Below are positions 23,239 through 31,460 of a DNA stretch of 64,000 nucleotides, piece after piece. The notes below the pieces were generated by a model. The model was given only the letters and a program-made list of their open reading frames with translations. It was not told the origin of the DNA and ran no database searches. Origin of the DNA: TMP-24 sp041397305 (lineage in GTDB: Bacteria; Pseudomonadota; Alphaproteobacteria; Rhodobacterales; Rhodobacteraceae); the NCBI GenBank assembly GCA_041397305.1, contig JAWKWX010000004.1, forward strand, positions 62,001-126,000, written 5' to 3'. Both the position numbers and the translations under genes were made by a program. Each line of letters opens with the position of its first letter. The stretch's first letter is position 1.

Positions 23239-24399
23239 TTAGGCCCGTCGTAACAACTCTTGAAGCGTCTCTCCGCCCTGTCGGCGCATACAGTCGATGC
23301 AGTGTGGATAGAACTCCTTCGTCTCGTCAAGTGCCTGCGGGGGTTGATGATCGACAATAGCGTTTCCGCTCTTGGTCCCGGGATCTTTTGTGCCACAAGT
23401 GTGGCAGCCATGCTCTTTGAAGATGTCGTTGATTTGCTGCTGTTCCGTAGCAGTCGGTTTGCCCATATGTCCGGGGATCGACTCCTTAGCAAATGGTCCT
23501 GGTCTCAGGGTCGTCCTCTTGGGTGCATCGGAGACTACCTTCGCTATATCCTTTACGGAAGGGGCCTTCCTCGTGAGTGCGCTCGCAACCCTCCCCAGAA
23601 AGCCGCCTACAATTCTCTCGCCAGGAATCAGCCCCGCTGCGGCAAGCGCGGCACCACCTGCACTGCCCGCACGTGCACTACCAACCAGATCCCGCGCGGC
23701 ACCGAGGGGAGATAGATCAACCGCTGTGCGCACCGCAGAGGCAGCCGCAGCCTTGATATCCGCCTTCATTCTCTCCGCCGTGCCTTTGGCGTTGGCAGCC
23801 AAATCGACGTCTGACCGACCAGCTATTCGGCCTCCGAAAAGGTCCTTGATCAGATCGCCGAGTGTTCTGCCGGGATTGAATCTGCTATCTGTGGAGTAGT
23901 TCTGATGCCCTGTCGGGTCCTTCCCATTCACCGGATCGCCGAACGCATAGGAATACCGGTTCGTCCCAACCCCTTCCTGCATGACCTCCCACCAGTCGGA
24001 CTGGACGAACATGCCGAGCCGTGGGTCGTAGTATCTGGCGTTGAGGTATTGGAGGCCTGCGTCGGCGTCGTAGCGTTCGCCGATATAGCCTTTGGCCTCG
24101 TTCAGAAGCGCGGTCCAGACGCCCTCGCTTGGTTCGCCATAGGGGCGGTAGGAGGAAGTCTCTGACTTCAGCCCCGGCGCGTTGGTGACGGCGCGGACGG
24201 AGCCGAGGCCGTCGTAATGCAGGATCGAGAGGACCGAGACCGGGGTGCCGTTATGGAGCCGCCGCACGAGGCGGAGGCCCGGGGCGGAGGCCGGGCGCGG
24301 GGTAGAGCGACTTCTGCCCGACCGACGCCCCGGCCCGCCGGTGCGGGCGCGCCTCACCCCTTGCCATGGTCGCCGCTCCGCCGGATCGCGGCCCCGCAC
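23239..24399 (-). CDS. RHS-repeat C-terminal fragment with candidate zinc/HNH-like nuclease toxin tip
   Basis: Three parts are seen. First, about 50 Arg/Pro-rich residues that look like decayed or out-of-frame sequence. Second, the end of an RHS core: ILHYDGLGSVRAVTN, SSYRPYGEPSE, GYIGERYDADAGLQYLNARYYDPRLGMF and YSYAFGDPVNGKDPTGH. Third, a variable tip ending with HGCHTCGTKDPG, IVDHQPPQAL and YPHCIDCMRRQGGE; two CxxC pairs around a DH motif suggest a treble-clef (HNH-like) nuclease. A complete RHS protein exceeds 1,000 residues, so the secretion and shell parts are missing. GTG 24399 merely opens the frame. Probably an orphan tip, possibly silent. Confidence 0.75.
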   Translation of the reverse strand: MRGRDPAERRPWQGVRRARTGGPGRRSGRSRSTPRPASAPGLRLVRRLHNGTPVSVLSILHYDGLGSVRAVTNAPGLKSETSSYRPYGEPSEGVWTALLNEAKGYIGERYDADAGLQYLNARYYDPRLGMFVQSDWWEVMQEGVGTNRYSYAFGDPVNGKDPTGHQNYSTDSRFNPGRTLGDLIKDLFGGRIAGRSDVDLAANAKGTAERMKADIKAAAASAVRTAVDLSPLGAARDLVGSARAGSAGGAALAAAGLIPGERIVGGFLGRVASALTRKAPSVKDIAKVVSDAPKRTTLRPGPFAKESIPGHMGKPTATEQQQINDIFKEHGCHTCGTKDPGTKSGNAIVDHQPPQALDETKEFYPHCIDCMRRQGGETLQELLRRA

Positions 24400-24491
24400 C
24401 GGCGTCGCACCGCCTCTGGATGAGCGGCGGAGTTGGAAGCCCCGCCAACCGATGCTAGACTTGGGGAGAGGAAGGCGCTAAAGAGCCTGCC

Positions 24492-24503
24492 GTTAGCGCT
24501 AAC
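24492..24503. promoter_or_regulatory. LacI-type operator candidate before zwf
   Basis: GTTAGCGCTAAC is a perfect 12-base palindrome with the GCGC centre typical of LacI-family operators. It ends 30 bases before the zwf ATG, where bound protein would block transcription of zwf-pgl-pgi. No cognate regulator is encoded beside it; its flanks differ from the aglR operator (AAAGCGCTTT), so a different repressor is likely. Confidence 0.6.
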
Positions 24504-24533
24504 AGCGCACGGAAACCGGAGCCCGGAGGGAAC

Positions 24534-25988
24534 ATGGTCTCGCGCGTCATTCCTGTCGAACCGTTCGATCTGGTGATTTTCGGTGGCACCGGCGATTTGG
24601 CGAAACGCAAGATCATCCCGGGCCTCTTCCGCCGCTATGTCGCGGGCCAGATCCCGGAAGAGGCGCGGATCGTCGGCGCGGCGCGGGGCGAGCTGGACGA
24701 TCGGGGCTTCCGCGCGCTGGCCGCCGAGGCGATCGGGGAATTCGTCGATCAGGCCAAGCGGCAGGGCGATACGGTCGAACGGTTCCTCGCGCATCTGTCC
24801 TATGTCGCGGTCGATGCGAAGGGCGAAGGCGGTTGGGCCGCGCTCAAGACCAAGATGCGCCCGGACGTGACGCAGGCCTTCTATTTCTCGGTGGCGCCCG
24901 CGCTCTTCGGCGATCTGGCTGAACGCTTGCACCTGCATGGCATCGCCACGCCCGAGGCGCGGATCGTCGTGGAAAAGCCGTTCGGGCGCGATCTTGCCTC
25001 GGCCAAGGCGCTGAACGCCACGCTCGCCGCCCATTTCACCGAACATCAGATCTACCGGATCGACCATTATCTCGGCAAGGAAACCGTCCAGAACCTGATG
25101 GCGGTGCGCTTCGCCAACATCCTTTTCGAGCCGCTGTGGAACGCGCGCCATGTCGATCATGTGCAGATCACGGTGGCCGAGACGGTGGGCGTGGGCGGGC
25201 GCGGCGCCTATTACGACAAGTCGGGCGCCATGCGGGACATGGTGCAGAACCATATGATGCAGCTTCTCTGCCTCATCGCGATGGAGGCGCCCTACCGGTT
25301 CGACCCCGACGCGGTCAGGGACGAGAAGCTGAAGGTCATCCATGCGCTGGAGCCGGTCCGGCCCGAGGATATCGTGCGCGGCCAGTACCGTGGCACGAAG
25401 GAGGCGCCGTCTTACGCGCAGGACGCCGAGAATGCGGCCTCGACGACCGAAAGCTACGTGGCGCTGAAGGTCAATGTCGCCAACTGGCGCTGGAAGGGCA
25501 CGCCCTTCTACCTGCGCACCGGCAAGAAGCTGCGCGCCCGCGCCTCGGAAATCGCGGTCGTGTTCAAGGAAGTGCCGCATTCGATCTTCGGCGAGGAAGA
25601 GGGCTGGCGCGAGAATGTGCTGTCGATCCGGCTGCAGCCGAACGAGGGGATGACGCTCTCGGTGATGATCAAGGAGCCGGGGCCGGGGGGCATGCGCCTG
25701 ACCGAAGTGCCGCTCGACATGTCCTTCGCCGAGGCGCTGGGTGCCGATGGCGCCGATATTCCCGACGCCTATGAACGGCTGATCATGGATGTGATCCGCG
25801 GCAACCAGACCCTGTTCATGCGCGGCGACGAGGTCGAGGCCGCCTGGGCCTGGACCGATCCGATCATCGCCGGATGGGAAGGCCGCGGCGACAGGCCGAA
25901 GCTTTATGACGCAGGTTCGTCGGGGCCGGAGGATGCGCTGATGCTTCTCCATCGCGACGGGCGCCGCTGGCGGGAAATCCGCGAATGA
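24534..25988 (+). CDS. zwf: Glucose-6-phosphate 1-dehydrogenase
   Basis: Oxidises glucose 6-phosphate to 6-phosphogluconolactone with NADP or NAD, entering the Entner-Doudoroff and pentose phosphate routes. The 484-residue protein has the Rossmann motif FGGTGDLAKRKIIPGL near the N terminus, the substrate-binding EKPFGRD and the catalytic RIDHYLGKE at 175-183 (His178 binds the substrate phosphate region). GGAGGG precedes the ATG by about 4 bases. The stop overlaps pgl by 4 bases. A LacI-type palindrome sits upstream. Confidence 0.96.
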   Translation: MVSRVIPVEPFDLVIFGGTGDLAKRKIIPGLFRRYVAGQIPEEARIVGAARGELDDRGFRALAAEAIGEFVDQAKRQGDTVERFLAHLSYVAVDAKGEGGWAALKTKMRPDVTQAFYFSVAPALFGDLAERLHLHGIATPEARIVVEKPFGRDLASAKALNATLAAHFTEHQIYRIDHYLGKETVQNLMAVRFANILFEPLWNARHVDHVQITVAETVGVGGRGAYYDKSGAMRDMVQNHMMQLLCLIAMEAPYRFDPDAVRDEKLKVIHALEPVRPEDIVRGQYRGTKEAPSYAQDAENAASTTESYVALKVNVANWRWKGTPFYLRTGKKLRARASEIAVVFKEVPHSIFGEEEGWRENVLSIRLQPNEGMTLSVMIKEPGPGGMRLTEVPLDMSFAEALGADGADIPDAYERLIMDVIRGNQTLFMRGDEVEAAWAWTDPIIAGWEGRGDRPKLYDAGSSGPEDALMLLHRDGRRWREIRE

Positions 25989-26656
25989 AGTTCGTTTCCT
26001 ATCCCGACCGCGACCTTCTGATGTTCTCGGTCGCCGATGCTGTGGCGAGCGATCTGCGCCTGGCGCTTGCGCAGACCGATAGGGCGAGCCTCACCGTTCC
26101 CGGCGGCACCACGCCGGGGCCGGTCTTCGACCTTCTGGCCGGGCTCGATCTTGGCTGGGACCGGGTGACGGTGATCCCAAACGACGAGCGCTGGGTGGGC
26201 GAGGATCACGAACGGTCGAACGCGCGGCTGATCCGCAAGCGGCTGATCCGGGGCCATGCGGCGCGGGCGCAGTTCGTTTCGCTTTTCGCCGACGCGCCCC
26301 AGCCGGAGCAGGCGATGGAAAGCGTGGCGGCCGCGGTTTCGCCGCACCTGCCGCTTGCGGTGGCGCTTCTGGGCATGGGGGCGGACCTGCACACCGCCTC
26401 GCTTTTCCCCGGCGCCGACCGGCTGGCCGAGGCGCTTGCCCCGGACGCCCCGGTCGCGCTGCCGATGCGGGCCGAGGCGGCGGGCGAGCCGCGCGTGACG
26501 CTGACCGCGCGCGTCCTTGCCGATGCGATGGCGATCCATGTGCTGATCGCCGGGGCCGACAAGCGCCGGGTCCTGGAAGAATCCGAAGGGCTGCCGCCCG
26601 ACCGTGCGCCCATTCGCGCGCTTCTGGCGAATGCGACGGTTCATTGGGCGGAATGA
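25985..26656 (+). CDS. pgl: 6-phosphogluconolactonase
   Basis: Hydrolyses 6-phosphogluconolactone, the Zwf product, to 6-phosphogluconate. The 223-residue protein has SLTVPGGTTPGPVFDLLAGL, VTVIPNDERWVGEDHERSNARLIRKRL and VALLGMGADLHTASLFPGAD, matching the NagB/DevB-type Pgl family. It sits between zwf (4-base overlap) and pgi (7-base gap), which supports the assignment over glucosamine-6-phosphate deaminase. Confidence 0.94.
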   Translation: MKFVSYPDRDLLMFSVADAVASDLRLALAQTDRASLTVPGGTTPGPVFDLLAGLDLGWDRVTVIPNDERWVGEDHERSNARLIRKRLIRGHAARAQFVSLFADAPQPEQAMESVAAAVSPHLPLAVALLGMGADLHTASLFPGADRLAEALAPDAPVALPMRAEAAGEPRVTLTARVLADAMAIHVLIAGADKRRVLEESEGLPPDRAPIRALLANATVHWAE

Positions 26657-26663
26657 GGGAAAG

Positions 26664-28265
26664 ATGAGCCTCTGGGACGATCTGAAAAACCACGAACGCG
26701 ACCGCGGCGATGTGACGATCCTGTCGCTCTTCGACCGGCCCGGCCGGGCAGGGGCCTTTTCGGCCGCGGCGGACGGGATGCTGCTCGACTATTCGAAGAC
26801 GACGATCGATGCCCATGCCCGCGACCTTCTGATCCGTCTGGCGGAGGCCGCTCATGTCGCCTCGAAGCGCGAGGCGATGTTTCGGGGCGAGAAGATCAAC
26901 GAAACCGAGGGACGCGCGGTCCTGCACACGGCGCTGCGCAATCTTGACGCCGCCGTGACGGTCGATGGCAAGGATGTGATGCCAGAGGTCCGCGCCACAC
27001 ATGCGCGGATGCGCGCCTTCGCCGAGGATATACGTGCGGGCCGGTTCGCGGGGCAGGGCGGGCGGATCAAAGATGTGGTCAATATCGGCATCGGCGGGTC
27101 CGACCTCGGGCCTGCGATGGCCTGCCTTGCGCTCGCGCCCTATGCCGATGGGCCGCGCGCGCATTTCGTCTCCAACGTCGATGGCGCGCATGTGCATGAT
27201 GTTCTGCAGGGGCTCGATCCCGCGACGACGCTGGTGATCGTGGCTTCCAAGACCTTCACCACCATCGAGACGATGACCAATGCCCAGACCGCGCGCGCCT
27301 GGATGGCGGCGAAGGTCACCGATCCCGGCGCGCAATTCGCCGCCGTCTCGACCGCCGCTGACAAGACCGCCGCCTTCGGCATCGCGCCCGAGCGTGTCTT
27401 TGGCTTCGAGGATTGGGTCGGTGGGCGCTATTCGATGTGGGGGCCGATCGGCCTGTCGCTGATGATCGCCATCGGGCCGGATCGGTTCGAGGAGTTCCTG
27501 AAAGGCGGCGCCGCGATGGATGCGCATTTCCGCGAAGCCCCTTTCGCGGACAACCTGCCGGTCCTGCTGGCGCTGGTCGGGATCTGGCACAATCAGATCT
27601 GCGGCCATGCGACCCGCGCCGTCCTGCCCTACGACCAGCGGCTGTTGCGCCTGCCTGCCTACCTTCAGCAGCTGGAGATGGAGTCAAACGGCAAGCGCGT
27701 GGCGATGGACGGGTCGGACCTTCCCTGTCATTCCGGCCCCGTGGTCTGGGGTGAGCCTGGCACGAACGGCCAGCATGCCTTCTACCAGCTCATCCACCAG
27801 GGCACGCGCGTGGTGCCGTGCGAGTTCCTGCTGGCGCGGGAAGGACACGAACCCGATCTTGCCCATCAGCACCTGCTCTTGATGGCCAATTGCCTCGCGC
27901 AGTCCGAAGCGCTGATGAAGGGCCGCAGCCTTGATGAAGCGCGGGCGATCATGGCGAAGAAGGACCTGACCGGGGCGGAACTGGAACGCCAGGCCCGCCA
28001 CCGGGTCTTTCCCGGCAACCGGCCCTCGACGACGCTGCTTTACCCGCAGCTCACGCCCTATACGCTTGGCCAGATCATCGCGCTGTACGAACATCGCGTG
28101 TTCGTCGAAGGCGTGATCCTCGGCATCAACTCCTATGACCAGTGGGGGGTGGAACTGGGCAAGGAGCTGGCACTGGCGCTTCAGCCGGTGCTCGAGGGTC
28201 GCGAGGGCGACGACGGCAAGGACGGCTCGACCCGCCAGCTGGTGCGCTATCTGCGGGGCGACTGA
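26664..28265 (+). CDS. pgi: Glucose-6-phosphate isomerase
   Basis: Interconverts glucose 6-phosphate and fructose 6-phosphate. The 533-residue protein carries INIGIGGSDLGPAMA-like (VNIGIGGSDLGP), ASKTFTTIETMTNA, FGFEDWVGGRYSMWGPIGL, the signature LPAYLQQLEMESNGK and YDQWGVELGK near the C terminus. ATG 26664, preceded by AGGGAAAG, is chosen over the frame opening at 26604, which lies inside pgl. It ends the zwf-pgl-pgi unit and lets fructose 6-phosphate return to the oxidative route. Confidence 0.96.
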   Translation: MSLWDDLKNHERDRGDVTILSLFDRPGRAGAFSAAADGMLLDYSKTTIDAHARDLLIRLAEAAHVASKREAMFRGEKINETEGRAVLHTALRNLDAAVTVDGKDVMPEVRATHARMRAFAEDIRAGRFAGQGGRIKDVVNIGIGGSDLGPAMACLALAPYADGPRAHFVSNVDGAHVHDVLQGLDPATTLVIVASKTFTTIETMTNAQTARAWMAAKVTDPGAQFAAVSTAADKTAAFGIAPERVFGFEDWVGGRYSMWGPIGLSLMIAIGPDRFEEFLKGGAAMDAHFREAPFADNLPVLLALVGIWHNQICGHATRAVLPYDQRLLRLPAYLQQLEMESNGKRVAMDGSDLPCHSGPVVWGEPGTNGQHAFYQLIHQGTRVVPCEFLLAREGHEPDLAHQHLLLMANCLAQSEALMKGRSLDEARAIMAKKDLTGAELERQARHRVFPGNRPSTTLLYPQLTPYTLGQIIALYEHRVFVEGVILGINSYDQWGVELGKELALALQPVLEGREGDDGKDGSTRQLVRYLRGD

Positions 28266-28351
28266 GGCGGCATCCCTTCTTCCTTAATCGAATCTTCAGC
28301 CGCCGCGCGGAAAGTCCGGGGCGGGACCTTGCCGCTTGGGATGAGGCTGGA

Positions 28352-31300
28352 ATGCGCGCGCTCGACGATCTGAAGCTTGCGGTGAAGCTGCCGCTGATCC
28401 TTGGCACCATGGTCGTGGTGGCGATGCTCGCCATGGGTTACACAGGATACAGCGCCGCGCGCCAGGCCTTGATGGAGGCGGGCGTGGCGCGGATCGGTAC
28501 GGCGATCGATTCCAAGCTTCTGGAATTCGATGCCTGGTTCGACGGGGTCGCCTCCGACCTCAAGGCGACCGCGGCAAGTCCGCTGACGCTTCGCGCCCTG
28601 CGGGACTTCACCTCTGCCTGGGAAAAGCTCGGCGCGCAGGCGAAGGGCTATGTCCGCGCCCAATATATCGAGGGCAATCCCAATGCCGCCGGCGAACGAT
28701 ACCGGCTCGACCGGATCACCAACGTCTCGGACTATTCCGTCGCGCATGCCCGCTATCATCCGGGCTTCGTTTCGATCTTCAGCGAGAAGGATTACCACGA
28801 CGTAATGCTGGTCGCCGTGGACGGCACCATCCTTTATACCGTCGCGAAGGAGCCGGATATCGGCGAGAACCTGCTGACCGGATCGCTGCGCACCACGAAC
28901 CTCGCCCGCACCGTCCGCCGGGTGTTGCAGGCAGCGGATACCCCGATCCTGTTTTCCGATTTCGCGCCCTATCCGGCATCGAACGGCGAGCCTGCGAGCT
29001 TTGCGGCGGCGCCGATCACCTCGGTCGATGGTCGCGTTCTCGGGGCGCTGGTGTTCCAGATATCCACGGTGCAGATGAATGCCGTTTTGTCCCGGCGCCG
29101 CGGCGACGGGATAGCGCTGACCTCCTACCTGCTCGGGACGGACCGGCGGCTGCGCTCCGACCTTGGGCCCGCGCCAGAGGAACGCGCCTATTCCGGAAAA
29201 AAGTCCCCCGGGGCGATGAAGACCGCGTTCGATGTAGAACATGTCGTCTCGCACGAACCGGGCATAGATGGCCGCCCTGCGCTGCTGATGACCGGCAGGA
29301 TCGAGGTGCCGGGCTTCAGGATGGCGCTGGTGATGGAGCAGGCGGAGGAAGACCTCGTGCGTCCGGTCCTGAGGCTGGTGCGGTCGATGCTCTTCGGCGC
29401 CGCGATTTCGACGCTGGCGATGGGGCTGATCGTTTTCCTTGTCGCCCGCAGCCTGTCGCGCCCGCTTGTCGGCGCGTCGGAGGCGATGGAACAGATTGCC
29501 TGCGGCAATTACGACTGCCCCGTCGGCGGAACCGCGCGCCGCGACGAGATTGGCGCGATCGCCCGCACGCTCGAGACCTTCCGCAATACGCTGAGCCGCG
29601 CGGCGGTAGCGGCGCGGGAGAATGCGGTGAACAGCGCCGCGCTCGCAGGCTCGTCCGCCGCGCTGATGGTGCTCGATGAACGCGGGCAGATAACCTATGC
29701 AAACGCGGCATTGTCGGCCCTGTTCGGCCTTCATGGCCCGGAGATCCAGCAGAGGTTGCCTGACTTCGACGCCAGCGCCCTGGTCGGGACGCCCCTCTCG
29801 CGGTTGCTGACCGAAGAGGAGGATTTCGTTCGCCTGTTCGCCGCTTCGGACCATTGGCCCGTCGTGGCCGAGCTGCGCTTCGGGCGGGCGCGGTTCCGGC
29901 TTGAGGCGAACGAGGTGCTTTCCGCGGCGGACGAGCGCATCGGCTTTGTCGCGGAATGGCGCGAGATCACCGAAGAACGAATGAACCGCGCGTTGCTTGG
30001 CGCGATCGACCGGGATCTCGTGACGCTCGAATGCGGGGCGGACGGGGGGGTGGTTGCCTTGAACGACCGGTTCGCGGCCATGGCGGGGCGCAGCGTCGGA
30101 AGTTGTGTCGGCCAACCCCTGGGGGCGATCCTCGCCGACGAGGCAGGCGCCCCCGTGGAATTCGGGCGCATGGCGGAACGGCTGATGCAGGGACAGGCAG
30201 TCTATGGCCGGTTCTTTGCCGCGCGTGACGCAGATCGCTGCGGCGTCGTCGAGGGCGGCTTCGCGCCGGTGCGCGACAGCAGCGGCACGCTTCTCAAGGT
30301 GGTCTTCATCGGCTCCGACGTCAGCGCCGCCGAAGCCGCCCGCCGCGCCGCCGAGGCGCAGCGGCGCGCCCTGCAGGAGGCGCAGGCCGCCGTGGTGGAG
30401 GCTTTGCGCATCGGCCTCAGGCGCTTGTCCGAAGGCGATCTGACCGCGCGCCTGACCGACGCCTTCGCCGAGGATTACCGGACCCTGCGCGACGATTTCA
30501 ACATGGCGCTCGACCGGCTGGAGGATCTGGTGCGGACGGTCGTTGCCAATGCCACGGCGATCGAGGCGGAAGTGCACGAGATAGCTGTGGCCGCCGATGA
30601 TCTTTCCGAACGGACCGAGCGGCAGGCCGCGACGCTTGAACAGACGGCAGTCGCTCTGGATGAATTGACCGTCTCTGTTCAGTCCGCGGCCGAAGGGGCG
30701 GGCGAGGCCGATGCGGTCGTGACCGCCGCACGTGCCTCCGCTGCGGCCTCGGCGCCGGTTGTCGCCCAGGCGGTCGAGGCGATGGGGACGATCGAGCGGT
30801 CGTCGGAGAAGATCGCCAGGATCGCGTCGGTCATCGACGATATCGCGTTCCAGACCAACCTTCTCGCGTTGAACGCTGGGGTCGAGGCGGCGCGCGCGGG
30901 CGAGGCCGGGCGCGGCTTTGCGGTGGTCGCGAACGAGGTGCGCGCGCTCGCGCAGCGCTCGTCGGAGGCCGCGCGCGAGATCGACATGCTGCTCAGCGAG
31001 GCGGCGCAGGAAGTCAAGCGCGGCGTCGGCCATGTCAACCAGACCGGCGTCGCGATCGAGGCGATCGTGGGGTCGGTCGGCCAGATATCGCAGCGCATGG
31101 CCGATATCGCCGCCTCTGCCCGCGAGCAATCCTCCGGCCTTGCCGAGATCAACCAGGCGGTGAACCAGATCGACCAGGCGACACAGGAGAATACGGCGCT
31201 TTTCGCCGATACGGCGCTTGCAAGCCAGCGCCTGACGGAAAGCGCCAGGGCGCTCAGCGCGACGGTCGAACGCTTCCGCGTCCGCGGTCTGCCGCCGCAT

Positions 31301-31453
31301 GCGGACCGGGTGCCGGGCGGCGGTCGATCGTCGCTACCAACGGGGTCGGCAAGACCGCGCCTGAGCGCTGCGGTCCTATCCGCGGGAGTGCTCGCCATGG
31401 CGCGGCCAGACAATGCACCCGAAGGACGGGCGGATGGCTGGGAGGAGTTCTGA
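28352..31453 (+). CDS. Methyl-accepting chemotaxis receptor with sensing, HAMP and PAS-like modules and a CheR/CheB tether
   Basis: A 1033-residue receptor: a first span (about 11-35), a periplasmic Cache-like region (about 36-345), a second span (SMLFGAAISTLAMGLIVFLVA), HAMP, two PAS-like segments (LMVLDERGQITYANAALSALFG; VTLECGADGGVVALNDRFAAMAG), another HAMP-like part (RRLSEGDLTARL), and the signalling tip (AFQTNLLALNAGVEAARAGEAGRGFAVVANEVRALAQR, split here into two known motifs). The last five residues GWEEF resemble the enterobacterial NWETF tether for CheR and CheB. ATG 28352 is chosen since the longer frame overlaps pgi. The ligand is unknown. Confidence 0.9.
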   Translation: MRALDDLKLAVKLPLILGTMVVVAMLAMGYTGYSAARQALMEAGVARIGTAIDSKLLEFDAWFDGVASDLKATAASPLTLRALRDFTSAWEKLGAQAKGYVRAQYIEGNPNAAGERYRLDRITNVSDYSVAHARYHPGFVSIFSEKDYHDVMLVAVDGTILYTVAKEPDIGENLLTGSLRTTNLARTVRRVLQAADTPILFSDFAPYPASNGEPASFAAAPITSVDGRVLGALVFQISTVQMNAVLSRRRGDGIALTSYLLGTDRRLRSDLGPAPEERAYSGKKSPGAMKTAFDVEHVVSHEPGIDGRPALLMTGRIEVPGFRMALVMEQAEEDLVRPVLRLVRSMLFGAAISTLAMGLIVFLVARSLSRPLVGASEAMEQIACGNYDCPVGGTARRDEIGAIARTLETFRNTLSRAAVAARENAVNSAALAGSSAALMVLDERGQITYANAALSALFGLHGPEIQQRLPDFDASALVGTPLSRLLTEEEDFVRLFAASDHWPVVAELRFGRARFRLEANEVLSAADERIGFVAEWREITEERMNRALLGAIDRDLVTLECGADGGVVALNDRFAAMAGRSVGSCVGQPLGAILADEAGAPVEFGRMAERLMQGQAVYGRFFAARDADRCGVVEGGFAPVRDSSGTLLKVVFIGSDVSAAEAARRAAEAQRRALQEAQAAVVEALRIGLRRLSEGDLTARLTDAFAEDYRTLRDDFNMALDRLEDLVRTVVANATAIEAEVHEIAVAADDLSERTERQAATLEQTAVALDELTVSVQSAAEGAGEADAVVTAARASAAASAPVVAQAVEAMGTIERSSEKIARIASVIDDIAFQTNLLALNAGVEAARAGEAGRGFAVVANEVRALAQRSSEAAREIDMLLSEAAQEVKRGVGHVNQTGVAIEAIVGSVGQISQRMADIAASAREQSSGLAEINQAVNQIDQATQENTALFADTALASQRLTESARALSATVERFRVRGLPPHADRVPGGGRSSLPTGSARPRLSAAVLSAGVLAMARPDNAPEGRADGWEEF

Positions 31454-31460
31454 GGCGGGA

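Noticed and set aside
23239..24399. A complete RHS toxin-delivery protein
   Set aside because: Only the end of the core and the tip remain; upstream sequence runs directly into zwf, with no room for the shell or N-terminal domains.
28247..31300. A 1017-codon minus-strand frame opposite the chemoreceptor
   Set aside because: It has no recognisable domain, is Arg/His/Asp-rich and is fully covered by the well-supported receptor gene.
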